This document shows positions 7,990-16,782 of a DNA stretch of 64,000 nucleotides, in pieces (position 1 is the first letter of the stretch; the number at the start of each line of letters is the position of its first letter). The notes below the pieces were generated by a model. The model searched no databases, was not told the DNA's origin, and saw only the letters and a list, made by a program, of their open reading frames with translations. Source of the DNA: Niveispirillum sp. SYP-B3756. GTDB taxonomy: Bacteria > Pseudomonadota > Alphaproteobacteria > Azospirillales > Azospirillaceae. The position numbers were made by a program, and so were the translations under genes. The DNA lies in contig NZ_WIDQ01000005.1 in assembly GCF_009495745.1 (NCBI RefSeq), positions 169,233-233,232 on the forward strand. The letters are read 5' to 3'.

Positions 7990-9051
7990 ATGGACAGGGA
8001 GAAGCTGGCGGGCCTGCGGGCCCGCTATGGCGCGGCATCACCGGCGGATTTCTTCGATCCGCATTTCCGCGATGTCGCGCAAGCCGTGTTCCGGGGGGCC
8101 GACGCCCCCCGCCAGCCCTTTGCCGATGCCGGCACCCTGCTGGATGCACCCCTGCAGCCCGATCTGGCCGCCCTGCCGGATTTCGGCGGGCTGGAGATTG
8201 CCCTGATCGGCGTACCGATGGATCTGGGCGTGACCAACCGCGCCGGGTCGCGCTTCGGCCCGCGTGCTGTGCGCAATACCGACCGGATCGGCCCCTATGA
8301 ACATGTGTTGCGCATGGTGCCGGCGGCCGAGGTGGCCCTGGCCGATATTGGCGATGTGCCTTTCAGCAATTACCTGCATCTGGATACCTGCCACGCCGAT
8401 ATCCAGGCCTTTTACCATCGGCTGATGGATGCCGGCGTGGTGCCGCTGAGTGTGGGCGGCGACCATTCCATCAGCTATTCCATCCTGAAGGCGCTGGGGC
8501 GTGACCGGCCGGTGGGCATGGTGCATTTCGATGCCCATTGCGATACCAGCGGCAGCGGCGAAGGCGCCCGCTTCCACCATTCCGGCCCCTTCCGTTCCGC
8601 CGTGCTGGATGGGGTGCTGGACCCGGCCCGGACCATCCAGATCGGCATCCGGGGCAGTGCCGAATTCTTCTGGGAATTTTCTTACGATTCCGGAATGACC
8701 GTTCTTCACGCCGAAGATGTGCAGGAAATGGGCCTGAAGGCGGTGATCGCCAAGGCCCGCGACGTCGTGGGGGACGGCCCCGTCTATATTTCATTCGATG
8801 TGGATTGCCTGGACCCGGCCTTTGCCCCCGGCACCGGCACGCCGGAGGTGGGTGGCCTCACCTCCCGCGAGGCGCTGACCATCATGCGCGGGCTGGCCGG
8901 GTTGGATGTGGTTGGGGCGGATGTGGTGGAAATCGCCCCGCATTATGACCCCACCAGCAACACCGCCCAGATCGGATCACAGATCCTGTTTGAGGAACTG
9001 TGCCTGGCCAGCATGGCGCTGAAACAGCGGCGGGGTAAAGCCGAGGGATAA
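7990..9051 (+). CDS. Agmatinase/guanidino-acid ureohydrolase (arginase superfamily)
   Basis: A 353-residue Mn-dependent ureohydrolase that releases urea from a guanidino compound. Metal ligands are visible: His159 in GGDHS (156-160), DAHCD at 181-185, and Asp270/Asp272 in SFDVDCLDPAFAPG. It carries an N-terminal extension of about 60 residues relative to minimal agmatinases, as some agmatinase and guanidinopropionase/guanidinobutyrase relatives do. It is the last gene of the operon and is followed by a strong terminator. Next to an amine oxidase and an aldehyde dehydrogenase, guanidinobutyrase (4-guanidinobutyrate to GABA plus urea) is as likely as agmatinase. Sequence alone does not decide, so no symbol is given. 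Confidence 0.9.
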   Translation: MDREKLAGLRARYGAASPADFFDPHFRDVAQAVFRGADAPRQPFADAGTLLDAPLQPDLAALPDFGGLEIALIGVPMDLGVTNRAGSRFGPRAVRNTDRIGPYEHVLRMVPAAEVALADIGDVPFSNYLHLDTCHADIQAFYHRLMDAGVVPLSVGGDHSISYSILKALGRDRPVGMVHFDAHCDTSGSGEGARFHHSGPFRSAVLDGVLDPARTIQIGIRGSAEFFWEFSYDSGMTVLHAEDVQEMGLKAVIAKARDVVGDGPVYISFDVDCLDPAFAPGTGTPEVGGLTSREALTIMRGLAGLDVVGADVVEIAPHYDPTSNTAQIGSQILFEELCLASMALKQRRGKAEG

Positions 9052-9060
9052 AGCGCAACA

Positions 9061-9092
9061 AAAGCCCCCGATGGCGGACCATCGGGGGCTTT
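9061..9092. terminator. Bidirectional terminator between the ureohydrolase gene and gcrA
   Basis: A perfect 14-bp stem AAAGCCCCCGATGG / CCATCGGGGGCTTT with a CGGA loop lies between two convergent genes. The A/T ends on both strands suit termination in both directions. Confidence 0.88.
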
Positions 9093-9134
9093 CAAACATC
9101 GCAGCGGACAAGGGCGGCTTTACAGCCCCGCCGG

Positions 9135-9509
9135 TCAGGCGACGCCCAGCTTACGCTCATCTTCCCGCTTGCGGGCGGGCTGATAGGCAATGGCGGCATG
9201 TTCCGCACAATAGGGCAAACCATGAACAGAGGGCTTGCCGCAGAAATGGAAATCCGGGGATTTCGGGTCGCCCACCGGCCACTTGCACATGCGCTCGGTC
9301 AGCGACAGGATGGTGGCACCCTTGGTCGGCTTCTTCTTGATCGGCGACGGACGGCCAGACAGCCCCAGGCGGTGGGCTTTGCCGATGACGGCATTACGCG
9401 TCACATTGCCCAGCAGATCGGCAATTTCGCTGGCACTCATGCCCTGACCCCAGAGCTGGCGGAGCTTTTCCACACGCTCTTCGCTCCAGGTGCTTTCGGT
9501 CGCTTCCAC
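9135..9509 (-). CDS. gcrA: GcrA cell cycle regulator
   Basis: A 124-residue GcrA protein, the alphaproteobacterial transcription factor that works with sigma-70 at CcrM-methylated GANTC promoters. The N-terminal helix-turn-helix is clear (WSEERVEKLRQLWGQGMSAS at 8-27, then the recognition region NVTRNAVIGKAHRLGL). The C-terminal sigma-interacting part contains CKWPVGDP and the Cys-rich FCGKP...YCAEH. It is shorter than the Caulobacter protein because the central linker is reduced. One GANTC site (GACTC, 9659-9663) lies upstream. It is a single gene on the minus strand, sharing a bidirectional terminator with the ureohydrolase operon. Confidence 0.95.
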   Translation of the reverse strand: MEATESTWSEERVEKLRQLWGQGMSASEIADLLGNVTRNAVIGKAHRLGLSGRPSPIKKKPTKGATILSLTERMCKWPVGDPKSPDFHFCGKPSVHGLPYCAEHAAIAYQPARKREDERKLGVA

Positions 9510-9608
9510 GCTTCAAACCCTTTCGATAAGGCCGACAATGGCACGGGTTCGACAAGGCATCCCCACCGCCAGAAAACCCGGCATGGGCGGGAATGGGGGG
9601 TTATCGAG

Positions 9609-9638
9609 CAGCCGCCCACAAAATATTGTATGCGGCTG
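9609..9638. other. Nested inverted repeat upstream of gcrA
   Basis: CAGCCGC (9609-9615) pairs with GCGGCTG (9632-9638), and within it ACAA pairs with TTGT around an AATA loop. It lies 100 bp ahead of the gcrA start, in a region without genes. It may be an operator or a leader structure. It is not a terminator, since no T tract follows. Confidence 0.35.
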
Positions 9639-9748
9639 ATTCCCAAACTACCAAATTTGACTCGCTTTGGGTAGGGGGACGTCTGCTGAATCTTGTGGGT
9701 AACTGCATTAACGCCACCAGATGCAGCGCCCCCGACCAAAGCCGCATG

Positions 9749-9780
9749 GTCATCCCGGCACAAAAGAGTACCGGAATGAC
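9749..9780 (-). terminator. Probable icd terminator
   Basis: A stem with two mismatches, GTCATCCCGG / CCGGAATGAC, encloses an AT-rich loop 14 bp past the icd stop codon (transcription on the minus strand). The arms resemble the GTCACCCCGG ends of the longer repeat at 28658-28742, so it may be a degenerate member of that family. Confidence 0.55.
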
Positions 9781-9793
9781 CATTTTTGTCGCT

Positions 9794-11251
9794 TTACTGG
9801 CCCGCCGCGACGGAGAAGCCGTTAGCCCCGTCGAAGCTGTAGAGGCTGGCGGTCTGCACCACATCCAGGCCGGCCTGATCCAGCCGGCCCAGCAGGGCGA
9901 TGATATCGCCATGGGTCACGGTCTTGCCATCGGCCCCCTGCAGGCGCAGGCGCCAATGGTCAGTGCAGAAGGTCTCCGGCGCGCCTTCCGGCCACACTTT
10001 TTGACCACGGTTGGAGATCATGGTCAGCTTGAGCACATCGCCAGCCAGCGGGGTGATACGGGCGGCCATGTCGTCGCCATTGCCACCCTTGTGATCGACG
10101 AACACGTCAACACCCAGCAGCTTCTTTTCCTGACGCGGCACATCCTTCAGGGCGATGCCGCCGAAGCTGGCCTTCTCATCCACCTGATAGGAGGCCGGGG
10201 TGAGGTGGGTCGGACGCTCGCCCAGACGATCGATCAGGTTGAGTGCGAAATCGCGGGTGCCGACGCGGGCCTTGGAGACGCCGCGCTTGAAGATATCGAC
10301 GGTGTGGATACCGTCTTCGATCATCTTCAGCCAGGCATTATGGATCCTCTCGGCGGCTTCCGCCTGGCCGATATGGACCAGCATCATCACCGAGGCCAGG
10401 ATCAGGCCCGACGGGTTAGCAATGCCCTTGCCGGCGATGGTAGGGGCGGAACCGTGGATCGCCTCGAACATGGCGCACTGGTCGCCAATGTTGGACGAAC
10501 CGGCCAACCCGACCGAACCGGTGATCTGGGCCGCGATGTCGGAGATGATATCGCCATAGAGGTTCAGCGTGACGATGACATCGAAATGTTCCGGCGTATC
10601 GGCCAGACGGGCCGCACCGATATCAACGATCATCGTCTCATGTTCGATTTCGGGATATTCGGCGGCGATTTCGTCAAAGACGCGATGGAACAGGCCATCG
10701 CTGATCTTCATGATATTGTCCTTCACGAAGGCCGTCACCTTGCGGCGATGGTTCGCGCGGGCATATTCAAAGGCGTAGCGGATGATCTTTTCCGAGCCGG
10801 GGCGGGTGATCAGCTTGACCGCCTGGGTCACTTCCTGGCTCTGGCGGTATTCGATACCGGCGTAGAGATCTTCCTCATTCTCGCGCACGATGACCACATC
10901 CATGGTCGGGTGCTTCGTGGCGACATAGGGGTGGTAGGAGACGCAGGGGCGGATATTGGCGAACAGCCCCAGCGCACCGCGGATGGTGACGTTCAGCGAC
11001 TTGTACCCGCCGCCCTGCGGCGTGGTGATCGGGGCCTTCAGGAACACCTTGGTCCGGCGCAGGCTGTCCCAGGCGGACGGCTCCATACCATTCATGATGC
11101 CGCGCTTATAGACGCTTTCACCGATCTGAATTTCTTCAAAAGCGAGATTGGCACCGGAAGCCTGCAGGATCTCCAGCGTGGCATCCATGATCTCGGGGCC
11201 GATACCGTCGCCGCGGGCGATGGTGATCGGGGTCGGCGCGCTATTGGTCAT
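9794..11251 (-). CDS. icd: NADP-dependent isocitrate dehydrogenase, long form
   Basis: A TCA-cycle enzyme converting isocitrate to 2-oxoglutarate and CO2. This 485-residue protein is the long type known from Thermus and Rickettsia: a beta-decarboxylating dehydrogenase core plus an added C-terminal domain of about 140 residues. Visible core motifs are ITIARGDGIGPEI near the N-terminus, the substrate-site VIVRENEEDLYAG, the metal-ligand region LNLYGDIISDIAAQITGSVG, and IHGSAPTIAGKGIANPSG. The start at 11251 has AGAAGGACG about 8 bases upstream; a further upstream start would add eight residues. It is monocistronic. Cofactor preference for NADP is assumed from the family. Confidence 0.92.
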   Translation of the reverse strand: MTNSAPTPITIARGDGIGPEIMDATLEILQASGANLAFEEIQIGESVYKRGIMNGMEPSAWDSLRRTKVFLKAPITTPQGGGYKSLNVTIRGALGLFANIRPCVSYHPYVATKHPTMDVVIVRENEEDLYAGIEYRQSQEVTQAVKLITRPGSEKIIRYAFEYARANHRRKVTAFVKDNIMKISDGLFHRVFDEIAAEYPEIEHETMIVDIGAARLADTPEHFDVIVTLNLYGDIISDIAAQITGSVGLAGSSNIGDQCAMFEAIHGSAPTIAGKGIANPSGLILASVMMLVHIGQAEAAERIHNAWLKMIEDGIHTVDIFKRGVSKARVGTRDFALNLIDRLGERPTHLTPASYQVDEKASFGGIALKDVPRQEKKLLGVDVFVDHKGGNGDDMAARITPLAGDVLKLTMISNRGQKVWPEGAPETFCTDHWRLRLQGADGKTVTHGDIIALLGRLDQAGLDVVQTASLYSFDGANGFSVAAGQ

Positions 11252-11668
11252 ATTGATCAACGTCCTTCTGTTCATCCGTCCCCTTCAGCGGGGTTTACCG
11301 GACGGGCGGCAAGCTAATCCGGACAAGGCCAAGGCGCAATGGACCGAAGGTAGGGGCGGGATTGCCAACAGGACAGCGGGGGCACAGCAGAAAGCACTTT
11401 TCTTCCATACTGACCGCTGGCCGGATAAGGAACGGACTCCAGCCGTCAAGCCGCCCACCCTGTTTGGGTTAGCCCAATTAGGGTAGTTGCCACAAAAGTT
11501 GGCTATAGAAGCATCACCATTTGCGGATAAAAAAATACAGAAGTCGGGTTGAAAATTAAAGCGAATAACATAATTCTGTATTCAGAAAATACTGTTTCTA
11601 ATAATGAAAAACATGGAAGCAGTTTGAAGATAAAGTTAGCAAAAATGAGTCAAAAAGGTAATCTGAAT
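11252..11668. other. Intergenic region between icd and the chemoreceptor gene
   Basis: The gap holds the divergent promoters of icd (minus) and the chemoreceptor (plus). The right half, from about 11500, is strikingly AT-rich compared with the flanking genes. A reading frame continues upstream of the chemoreceptor start to about 11549, but its composition (many Lys/Asn codons) looks like leader sequence. No gene or clear hairpin is seen. Confidence 0.5.
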
Positions 11669-13045
11669 ATGCATACGCCCAATGATGCACAATCACGTCG
11701 CCTCTCTGTCTTCCAGATCACCAACGAGGATTTGGAAATCGCAAGCGAAATGCGGGGCTTTTCGCGCAACCGACTTCCTGGCCTACTTCTACAATGGCAA
11801 TCCCGCTTTGCAGCTTGGCCCGAGATCCAGTCAGCACTGTCCCGGCCAGAAGTGAACCGCCTGCGCACCGAACATTGGATGCGGGCGGTTTGTGGCGATA
11901 TCGGCAACGGCTTTCAGGAATCCGCCCAGCGGCTGGCCCAGGCTTTTTATGATAACGGCGTGCCGGGCTATGCCGTCGCCATCTGCCACAGCATTGTGGT
12001 GCGGGGCGTGATTGAGGAACTGGGGCTGGAGGATCGGGCCAGCGGCCTGTCCGCCCTGTTGGGCGGTGCCGCGGCGGCACGGCGCGATGCCCTGCGCAAT
12101 GCCTTGAACAAGCTGGCCTGGCTGGACCTGGAACTACTGCTGGAGACCTATGCGGAGGCGGAACGCATCAGCCGCAGCCGCGCCCTGACCCAGATGGCCG
12201 ATACGGTGGAGCGTGAAGCCGGTCAGGCCGTGCAGGAGGTGGCGGCCAAGACCGGCGGCATGGCGCGGGAAGCCCAGGAAATGGCGCAGTCCGCCGCCCG
12301 TGTCGGCCAGGATGCGCGCACCGTGGCCGACGCCGCCCAGGAAGCGCTGGGCAATGCCGAAACCGTGGCGGCCGCCACCGAGCAGCTGGTCAGCTCCATC
12401 CAGGAGATCAACAGCCAAGTGACGCAGTCCGGCCGCTTGACCCGGCAGGCGGTGGAAAGGGGCGACCGCACGGGTACCACCATCGACAGCCTGTCCCGTG
12501 CGGTGGAAAAGATCGGGGAGATGGCCCAGATCATCGCCAACATCGCCGGTCAGACCAACCTGCTGGCGCTGAATGCCACCATCGAAGCCGCCCGTGCCGG
12601 GGAAGCCGGCAAGGGCTTTGCCGTGGTGGCATCAGAGGTGAAGAATCTGGCCAACCAGACCGGCCGGTCGACAGAGGAAATCAACCACCATATCGGCGAT
12701 ATCCGGTCCGTGATGTCCGAGGCCGTCTTCGCCGTGACCGAGATGGCCGATACGGTGCGGGAAATTGACAGCGTGTCCAGCGCCATCGCCGCCGCCATTG
12801 AGGAACAATCCGCCGCCACGCAGGAGATCGGGCGCAATGTTGCCGCCACGTCCGGCGCGGTGCGCGCGGTGGCCGACCGGATCGCCAATGTCTCGGCCGA
12901 AGCGCTGCGCACGGGCGAACAGGCTTCCCATGTGCGCAACGGTTCCAGCACCGTGGCCACGGGGATTGAGGAACTGCGCCAGGTGCTGGTGCGGGTGGTG
13001 CGGGCCAGCACCGATGATCAGGGCGTCGGCCGCACGGCCGCCTGA
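11669..13045 (+). CDS. Soluble globin-coupled methyl-accepting chemotaxis protein
   Basis: A 458-residue chemoreceptor without transmembrane segments. Residues about 15-150 resemble the protoglobin sensor of HemAT-type proteins. The rest is a long coiled-coil signalling domain with the conserved hairpin tip ([20 protein letters not shown]) that contacts CheA/CheW. In HemAT-like proteins the proximal haem ligand is a His in the F helix (pattern RIxxVHxxxGLxP). The matching stretch here reads [12 protein letters not shown], with Phe-93 in that place, so haem binding by the usual ligand looks lost. The ATG at 11669 has AAAAAGG ten bases upstream; an ATG at 11645 is also possible. Role: cytoplasmic sensing linked to chemotaxis; the signal is unknown. 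Confidence 0.85.
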   Translation: MHTPNDAQSRRLSVFQITNEDLEIASEMRGFSRNRLPGLLLQWQSRFAAWPEIQSALSRPEVNRLRTEHWMRAVCGDIGNGFQESAQRLAQAFYDNGVPGYAVAICHSIVVRGVIEELGLEDRASGLSALLGGAAAARRDALRNALNKLAWLDLELLLETYAEAERISRSRALTQMADTVEREAGQAVQEVAAKTGGMAREAQEMAQSAARVGQDARTVADAAQEALGNAETVAAATEQLVSSIQEINSQVTQSGRLTRQAVERGDRTGTTIDSLSRAVEKIGEMAQIIANIAGQTNLLALNATIEAARAGEAGKGFAVVASEVKNLANQTGRSTEEINHHIGDIRSVMSEAVFAVTEMADTVREIDSVSSAIAAAIEEQSAATQEIGRNVAATSGAVRAVADRIANVSAEALRTGEQASHVRNGSSTVATGIEELRQVLVRVVRASTDDQGVGRTAA

Positions 13046-13073
13046 TCGACGCCCGTGCCGGGACGCGCGGGGG

Positions 13074-14261
13074 CTACCGCATCAATTCCCGCATCCCGGC
13101 ATCCAGCCCTTCCAGGGTCAGCGGATACATCCGCCCTTCCATGATCTTCTGAATCATGGCGATGGACTGGGTATAGGTCCAATAGCGTTCCTGCATCGGG
13201 TTCAACCAGATGGCATGGCGGTACTGGTGCAGCAGCCTGCCCAGCCAGATGGCCCCCGGCTCCGCATTGAAATGCTCGACACTGCCGCCGGGCTGCACAA
13301 TCTCATAAGGGCTCATCGCGGCATCGCCGACGAAGACCAGCTTATAGTCGGCAGCATAGGTATGGATCACGTCCAGCGTGGACAGGCGCTCCGCATGGCG
13401 GCGGCGATTATCCTTCCACACACCTTCATAGACGCAATTGTGAAAGTAAAAATATTCCAGATGCTTGAATTCGCCGCTGGCGGCGCTGAACAGCTCCTCG
13501 CACAGGCGGATATGGTCATCCATTGATCCGCCAATATCCAGGAACAGCAGCACTTTCACCGCATTGTGCCGTTCCGGCACCAGTTTCAGGTCCAGATATC
13601 CGGCATTGCGCGCGGTGGAGCGGATGGTATCCGGCAGGTCCAGCGTCTCCGCCGCCCCGGTGCGGGCGAATTTGCGCAGGCGGCGCAGCGCCACCTTGAT
13701 ATTGCGGGTGCCGATTTCAACCTGATCATCCAGATTGCGAAATTCCCGCTTGTCCCAGACCTTCACCGCCCGGCGGTGGCGGCTGCCCTCCTGCCCGATG
13801 CGCACGCCTTCGGGATTATAGCCATAGGCGCCAAAAGGGCTGGTGCCCGCCGTGCCGATCCATTTATTGCCACCCTGGTGGCGGCCCTTCTGTTCGGCCA
13901 GCCGCTGGGCCAGGGTCTCCATCAGCTTGTCCCAGCCGCCGAGCGCCTGGATTTGCGCCTTTTCCTCCTCGGTCAGATATTTCTCCGCCAGCTTGCGCAG
14001 CCATTCTTCGGGGATTTCGGCGGTGATCTCCTCCCCCGCCACGGCAGCGGCCTCCAGCCCCTGGAAGGTCGCCCCAAACACCCGGTCGAACTTGTCCAGG
14101 TTGCGCTCATCCTTCACCAGCACGGCGCGCGACAGGTAATAGAAATCGTCGACCGCATAGCCGGCGATGCCGGCCTGCATCGCCTGCATCAGGCCCAGAT
14201 ATTCATTCAGGCTGACCGGCACACCAGCCCGGCGCAGATCGTAGAAGAAGTTAACGAACAT
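13074..14261 (-). CDS. VWA domain protein, CoxE-like
   Basis: A 395-residue cytoplasmic protein of the CoxE-like von Willebrand A group. The N-terminus (MFVNFFYDLRRAGVPVS) is typical, and the MIDAS metal motif reads DIGGSMDD at roughly residue 245. A Lys/Arg-rich middle segment and a conserved HNCVYEGVW region are also present. Proteins of this kind usually pair with a MoxR-type AAA+ ATPase in metal-enzyme maturation, but none is adjacent. The ATG at 14261 is preferred because it matches the family N-terminus; a TTG 33 bases upstream extends the frame. It converges on the chemoreceptor gene with a gap of about 28 bp. The specific target is unknown. Confidence 0.8.
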   Translation of the reverse strand: MFVNFFYDLRRAGVPVSLNEYLGLMQAMQAGIAGYAVDDFYYLSRAVLVKDERNLDKFDRVFGATFQGLEAAAVAGEEITAEIPEEWLRKLAEKYLTEEEKAQIQALGGWDKLMETLAQRLAEQKGRHQGGNKWIGTAGTSPFGAYGYNPEGVRIGQEGSRHRRAVKVWDKREFRNLDDQVEIGTRNIKVALRRLRKFARTGAAETLDLPDTIRSTARNAGYLDLKLVPERHNAVKVLLFLDIGGSMDDHIRLCEELFSAASGEFKHLEYFYFHNCVYEGVWKDNRRRHAERLSTLDVIHTYAADYKLVFVGDAAMSPYEIVQPGGSVEHFNAEPGAIWLGRLLHQYRHAIWLNPMQERYWTYTQSIAMIQKIMEGRMYPLTLEGLDAGMRELMR

Positions 14262-14300
14262 GGGCAGCACCGCAGCAAGGGCATTCCGATGCAAACCATA

Positions 14301-15446
14301 TCATAAAGTCTGGTCCGAGCCTTGTCTCATGGCGACCGCGCCCTGGAGCCAGCGAGCACCCATTCTTGCCAGAGAAAGCATATAAAGTGGTGCGATCACC
14401 ATGATGACGCGGTCGGGCGCAGAGTTTAACGTCAAAAGGGCAGTTATTAACAAGCCCGCCGCGACAGTGAGCAGAGACAGAAGCTCGACCTTCAGCGCCT
14501 GATCATCCCGCCAAAACCAAAGAGCCAGCAGGGCAGATATCAGCCACACGCCAAAAACATTCAAGCGAAACACGGCAGTGACAATAAGCCACTGACGAAG
14601 GTAATGAACGAATAGATACAACCAATCATGACGTTTATCATCGAATTGGAAATTCCATTGATAGGCATGTGGGTCCACGACTGTAAAGAAATAACCAGTC
14701 CGCAGCAAAAAATACAACATGATCGCAGCCACGGCTAGGCCCAGAACAATCAGCCAGTGCAGTATATCCGACCGGGAGGGCGACCGACCCAATAGCATTG
14801 GCCATCCAATCTGCGCGACCGCCCAGCCAGCAACCACAAGCAGCAGCGCCTCCCGCTGGAACACCGTCAGGACCAGCAGGAACGCCAGACATATATAGGC
14901 CAGCCAGTGTCGTGTCCTGGAGAGCAGAAACAGCAAAGGTGCAAATACCCATGACCATGCACCCGTCAACGGACTAAGTGCGTAATATATACAGTTACCG
15001 GATAGCAACAACAACATAAGAGCGAACAAACCCACCGGCGAAATAACGCCCCGCCTCCACACATCAGATCGAGCAGCCATCATATAGGTGACGGCACCGG
15101 CAATACAAACCCCAATAAAATTGGTCAATAGCAATGAAAATAGCACTTCTCGTTGAAAAAAAACTCCCCCATGATTTGAGAAATTCTCAAACCATATTTG
15201 AACAGGAAAATTAATTCCTGTTTTCATTATTAAGTTTGCTATAACTATGGTAAATTGACGCATCGAAAAAGCAATTGGCACAATATCAAATTGAAATGGA
15301 TGAAGAACCATGGCATGATACGAACTAAAATCATTGTGACCACTCCACGGAATTTCATATTTATGAACATAAAAGAACTGCGGGTAGCAGAGAATTAAAG
15401 AAAAAATAAAACCAACAACGAGGCTTTTTACTCCATCTTTTACCAT
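14301..15446 (-). CDS. Polytopic membrane protein of unknown function
   Basis: A 381-residue hydrophobic protein with roughly nine or ten transmembrane segments, beginning with GVKSLVVGFIFSLILCY. A periplasmic-looking loop lies at about 35-100. The overall layout (short acidic/aromatic first loop, many helices, Arg-rich short loops) recalls membrane glycosyltransferases or polymer-biosynthesis proteins, but no catalytic motif can be named. The first third of the gene is AT-rich compared with neighbours, which hints at acquired DNA. It ends 40 bp before the VWA gene start, so the two may be cotranscribed. Function is not assigned. Confidence 0.7.
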   Translation of the reverse strand: MVKDGVKSLVVGFIFSLILCYPQFFYVHKYEIPWSGHNDFSSYHAMVLHPFQFDIVPIAFSMRQFTIVIANLIMKTGINFPVQIWFENFSNHGGVFFQREVLFSLLLTNFIGVCIAGAVTYMMAARSDVWRRGVISPVGLFALMLLLLSGNCIYYALSPLTGAWSWVFAPLLFLLSRTRHWLAYICLAFLLVLTVFQREALLLVVAGWAVAQIGWPMLLGRSPSRSDILHWLIVLGLAVAAIMLYFLLRTGYFFTVVDPHAYQWNFQFDDKRHDWLYLFVHYLRQWLIVTAVFRLNVFGVWLISALLALWFWRDDQALKVELLSLLTVAAGLLITALLTLNSAPDRVIMVIAPLYMLSLARMGARWLQGAVAMRQGSDQTL

Positions 15447-15585
15447 TAGATCACGACCTTAAAGCAGGAGTGCAGCAACACAAAAAATTGTTAATCAACT
15501 TAACGTTATACATCTCCCTCAAAAAAAAGGAAGCCTTAAATCGTAATTTCACAAACCGTTTCCTGCCCATGGCGGCAAAGCGAGA

Positions 15586-15626
15586 TTCTGCTGCCAAGCA
15601 CGTTGGCAGCAGAAGAAACGTTTTTT
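15586..15626 (+). terminator. Orphan intrinsic terminator on the plus strand
   Basis: A perfect 12-bp stem TTCTGCTGCCAA / TTGGCAGCAGAA with a GCACG loop is followed six bases later by T6. No plus-strand gene lies upstream between the divergent membrane-protein start (15446) and this site. It may end a small RNA starting around 15450-15550, or be a relic. The whole gap 15447-15750 contains no convincing coding sequence. Confidence 0.55.
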
Positions 15627-15710
15627 GTTTCCCAATCAGGAGAGTGCGAAGCAATAATTATGCCAATATAAGTGGATCATAGCTCTTGGTAATCATATGT
15701 TCCTTTGAGT

Positions 15711-15738
15711 GCCGAGCGCTGCCTCTGGCAGCTTACCT
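15711..15738. repeat. Short dispersed hairpin repeat
   Basis: This 28-bp element centres on GCTGCC-TCT-GGCAGC and matches 24 of 28 positions of the sequence at 4402-4429. It lies 13 bp beyond the egtD stop codon and may serve as the transcription end of the egt pair. Two copies in 64 kb suggest a chromosomal repeat family. Confidence 0.5.
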
Positions 15739-15750
15739 CACGCGTACCTG

Positions 15751-16752
15751 TCACGCCTCCAGCCAGTGCAGGCTGAACAGCGCCCGCGGATCTGTCCAGA
15801 CAGCAGCTGGGCGATAGCCGGCCCGGCGGGCCAGGGACTGGAAGCCTTCAATACTATATTTATGGGAATCCTCTGTATGGATCGGCTCCCCCTCCAGAAT
15901 GGCGAAGCGCTGCCCGGCGGCACGGACAATCTGGTCCCGGCGGGACACCAGATACATGGACACGCAGCTCCGTTCCCCATCCCAAAGCGCCATGTGGCGG
16001 AAATGGGCCGGGGCAAAGGTGCCATCCAGTTCCCGGTTGATGCGGCCCAGCAGGTTGAGATTGAATGCCGCCGTGATGCCGGCGGCATCATCATAAGCGG
16101 CCTCCAGAATGGCCGGATCTTTGCGCAGGTCGATGCCGATCAGCATCCCCCCGCCCTCCACCCCGCCAAAGCGCAGTGTGTCACGCCAGCGGGCCAGGAA
16201 GCCCTCCGCCTCTGCCGGGGTGAAATTCCCCAGGGTGGAGCCGGGGAAGAAGCCGACACGGCGGCGCGGTATCCCCGCCTGGGGTGGTGGCACCGGCACA
16301 TCCCGAAGGTAATCGGCACAGAGCGCCATCACCTCCAGCCAGGGATAATCCGCCGCCAACTGGTCACAGGACCGGCGCAGATGATCGCGCGAAATATCGA
16401 TGCCGACATAGGAGAGCGGATTGACCAGCCGGTCCAGCAGCGTTCGCACCTTGCGCGAGGAGCCACTGCCCAGCTCCACCAGCTGCACGCCCGGCCCCAG
16501 CATGGCGGCAATGGGGGCGGCCACCCGGTCCAGGATCGCCTGTTCGGTGCGGGTCGGATAATATTCCGGCTGTTCACAGATACGGTCGAACAGGGCCGAT
16601 CCCAATTCATCATAGAAAAAGGCGCAGGGCAGTGATTTCTGCGGTCGTGACATCCCGTCAATGACAGCAGCGGCGAAATCGCCCTGGCTGGGTGCCAGAT
16701 CCAGAAAGCCGATACGGCTATGGTTGGCGGATGTCGTCTTGGGCACGGCCAT
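15751..16752 (-). CDS. egtD: L-histidine N-alpha-methyltransferase EgtD
   Basis: A 333-residue SAM-dependent enzyme that trimethylates histidine to hercynine, the first step of ergothioneine synthesis. Family markers include FFYDELGSALFDRICEQPEY near the N-terminus, YYPTRTEQAIL, the SAM-binding VELGSGSSRKVRTLLD, and a late segment (YKYSIEGFQSLARRAGY-like) forming part of the active site. The ATG at 16752 has AGGGAG about ten bases upstream; a TTG seven codons earlier is less likely. It starts 30 bp after egtB ends, so the two form an operon. Ergothioneine is a thiol antioxidant. Confidence 0.95.
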   Translation of the reverse strand: MAVPKTTSANHSRIGFLDLAPSQGDFAAAVIDGMSRPQKSLPCAFFYDELGSALFDRICEQPEYYPTRTEQAILDRVAAPIAAMLGPGVQLVELGSGSSRKVRTLLDRLVNPLSYVGIDISRDHLRRSCDQLAADYPWLEVMALCADYLRDVPVPPPQAGIPRRRVGFFPGSTLGNFTPAEAEGFLARWRDTLRFGGVEGGGMLIGIDLRKDPAILEAAYDDAAGITAAFNLNLLGRINRELDGTFAPAHFRHMALWDGERSCVSMYLVSRRDQIVRAAGQRFAILEGEPIHTEDSHKYSIEGFQSLARRAGYRPAAVWTDPRALFSLHWLEA

Positions 16753-16782
16753 TGGATCACATCTCCCTGGCAATTGGTTGGG

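Noticed and set aside
9593..11317. Plus-strand open frame of more than 570 codons opposite icd
   Set aside because: icd on the minus strand has all its catalytic motifs. The plus-strand frame has none and spans the intergenic terminator.
15470..15682. A possible 70-codon gene in the gap before egtD
   Set aside because: No convincing ribosome site or family match, and a strong terminator lies inside the frame. It is better explained as an RNA or a relic.
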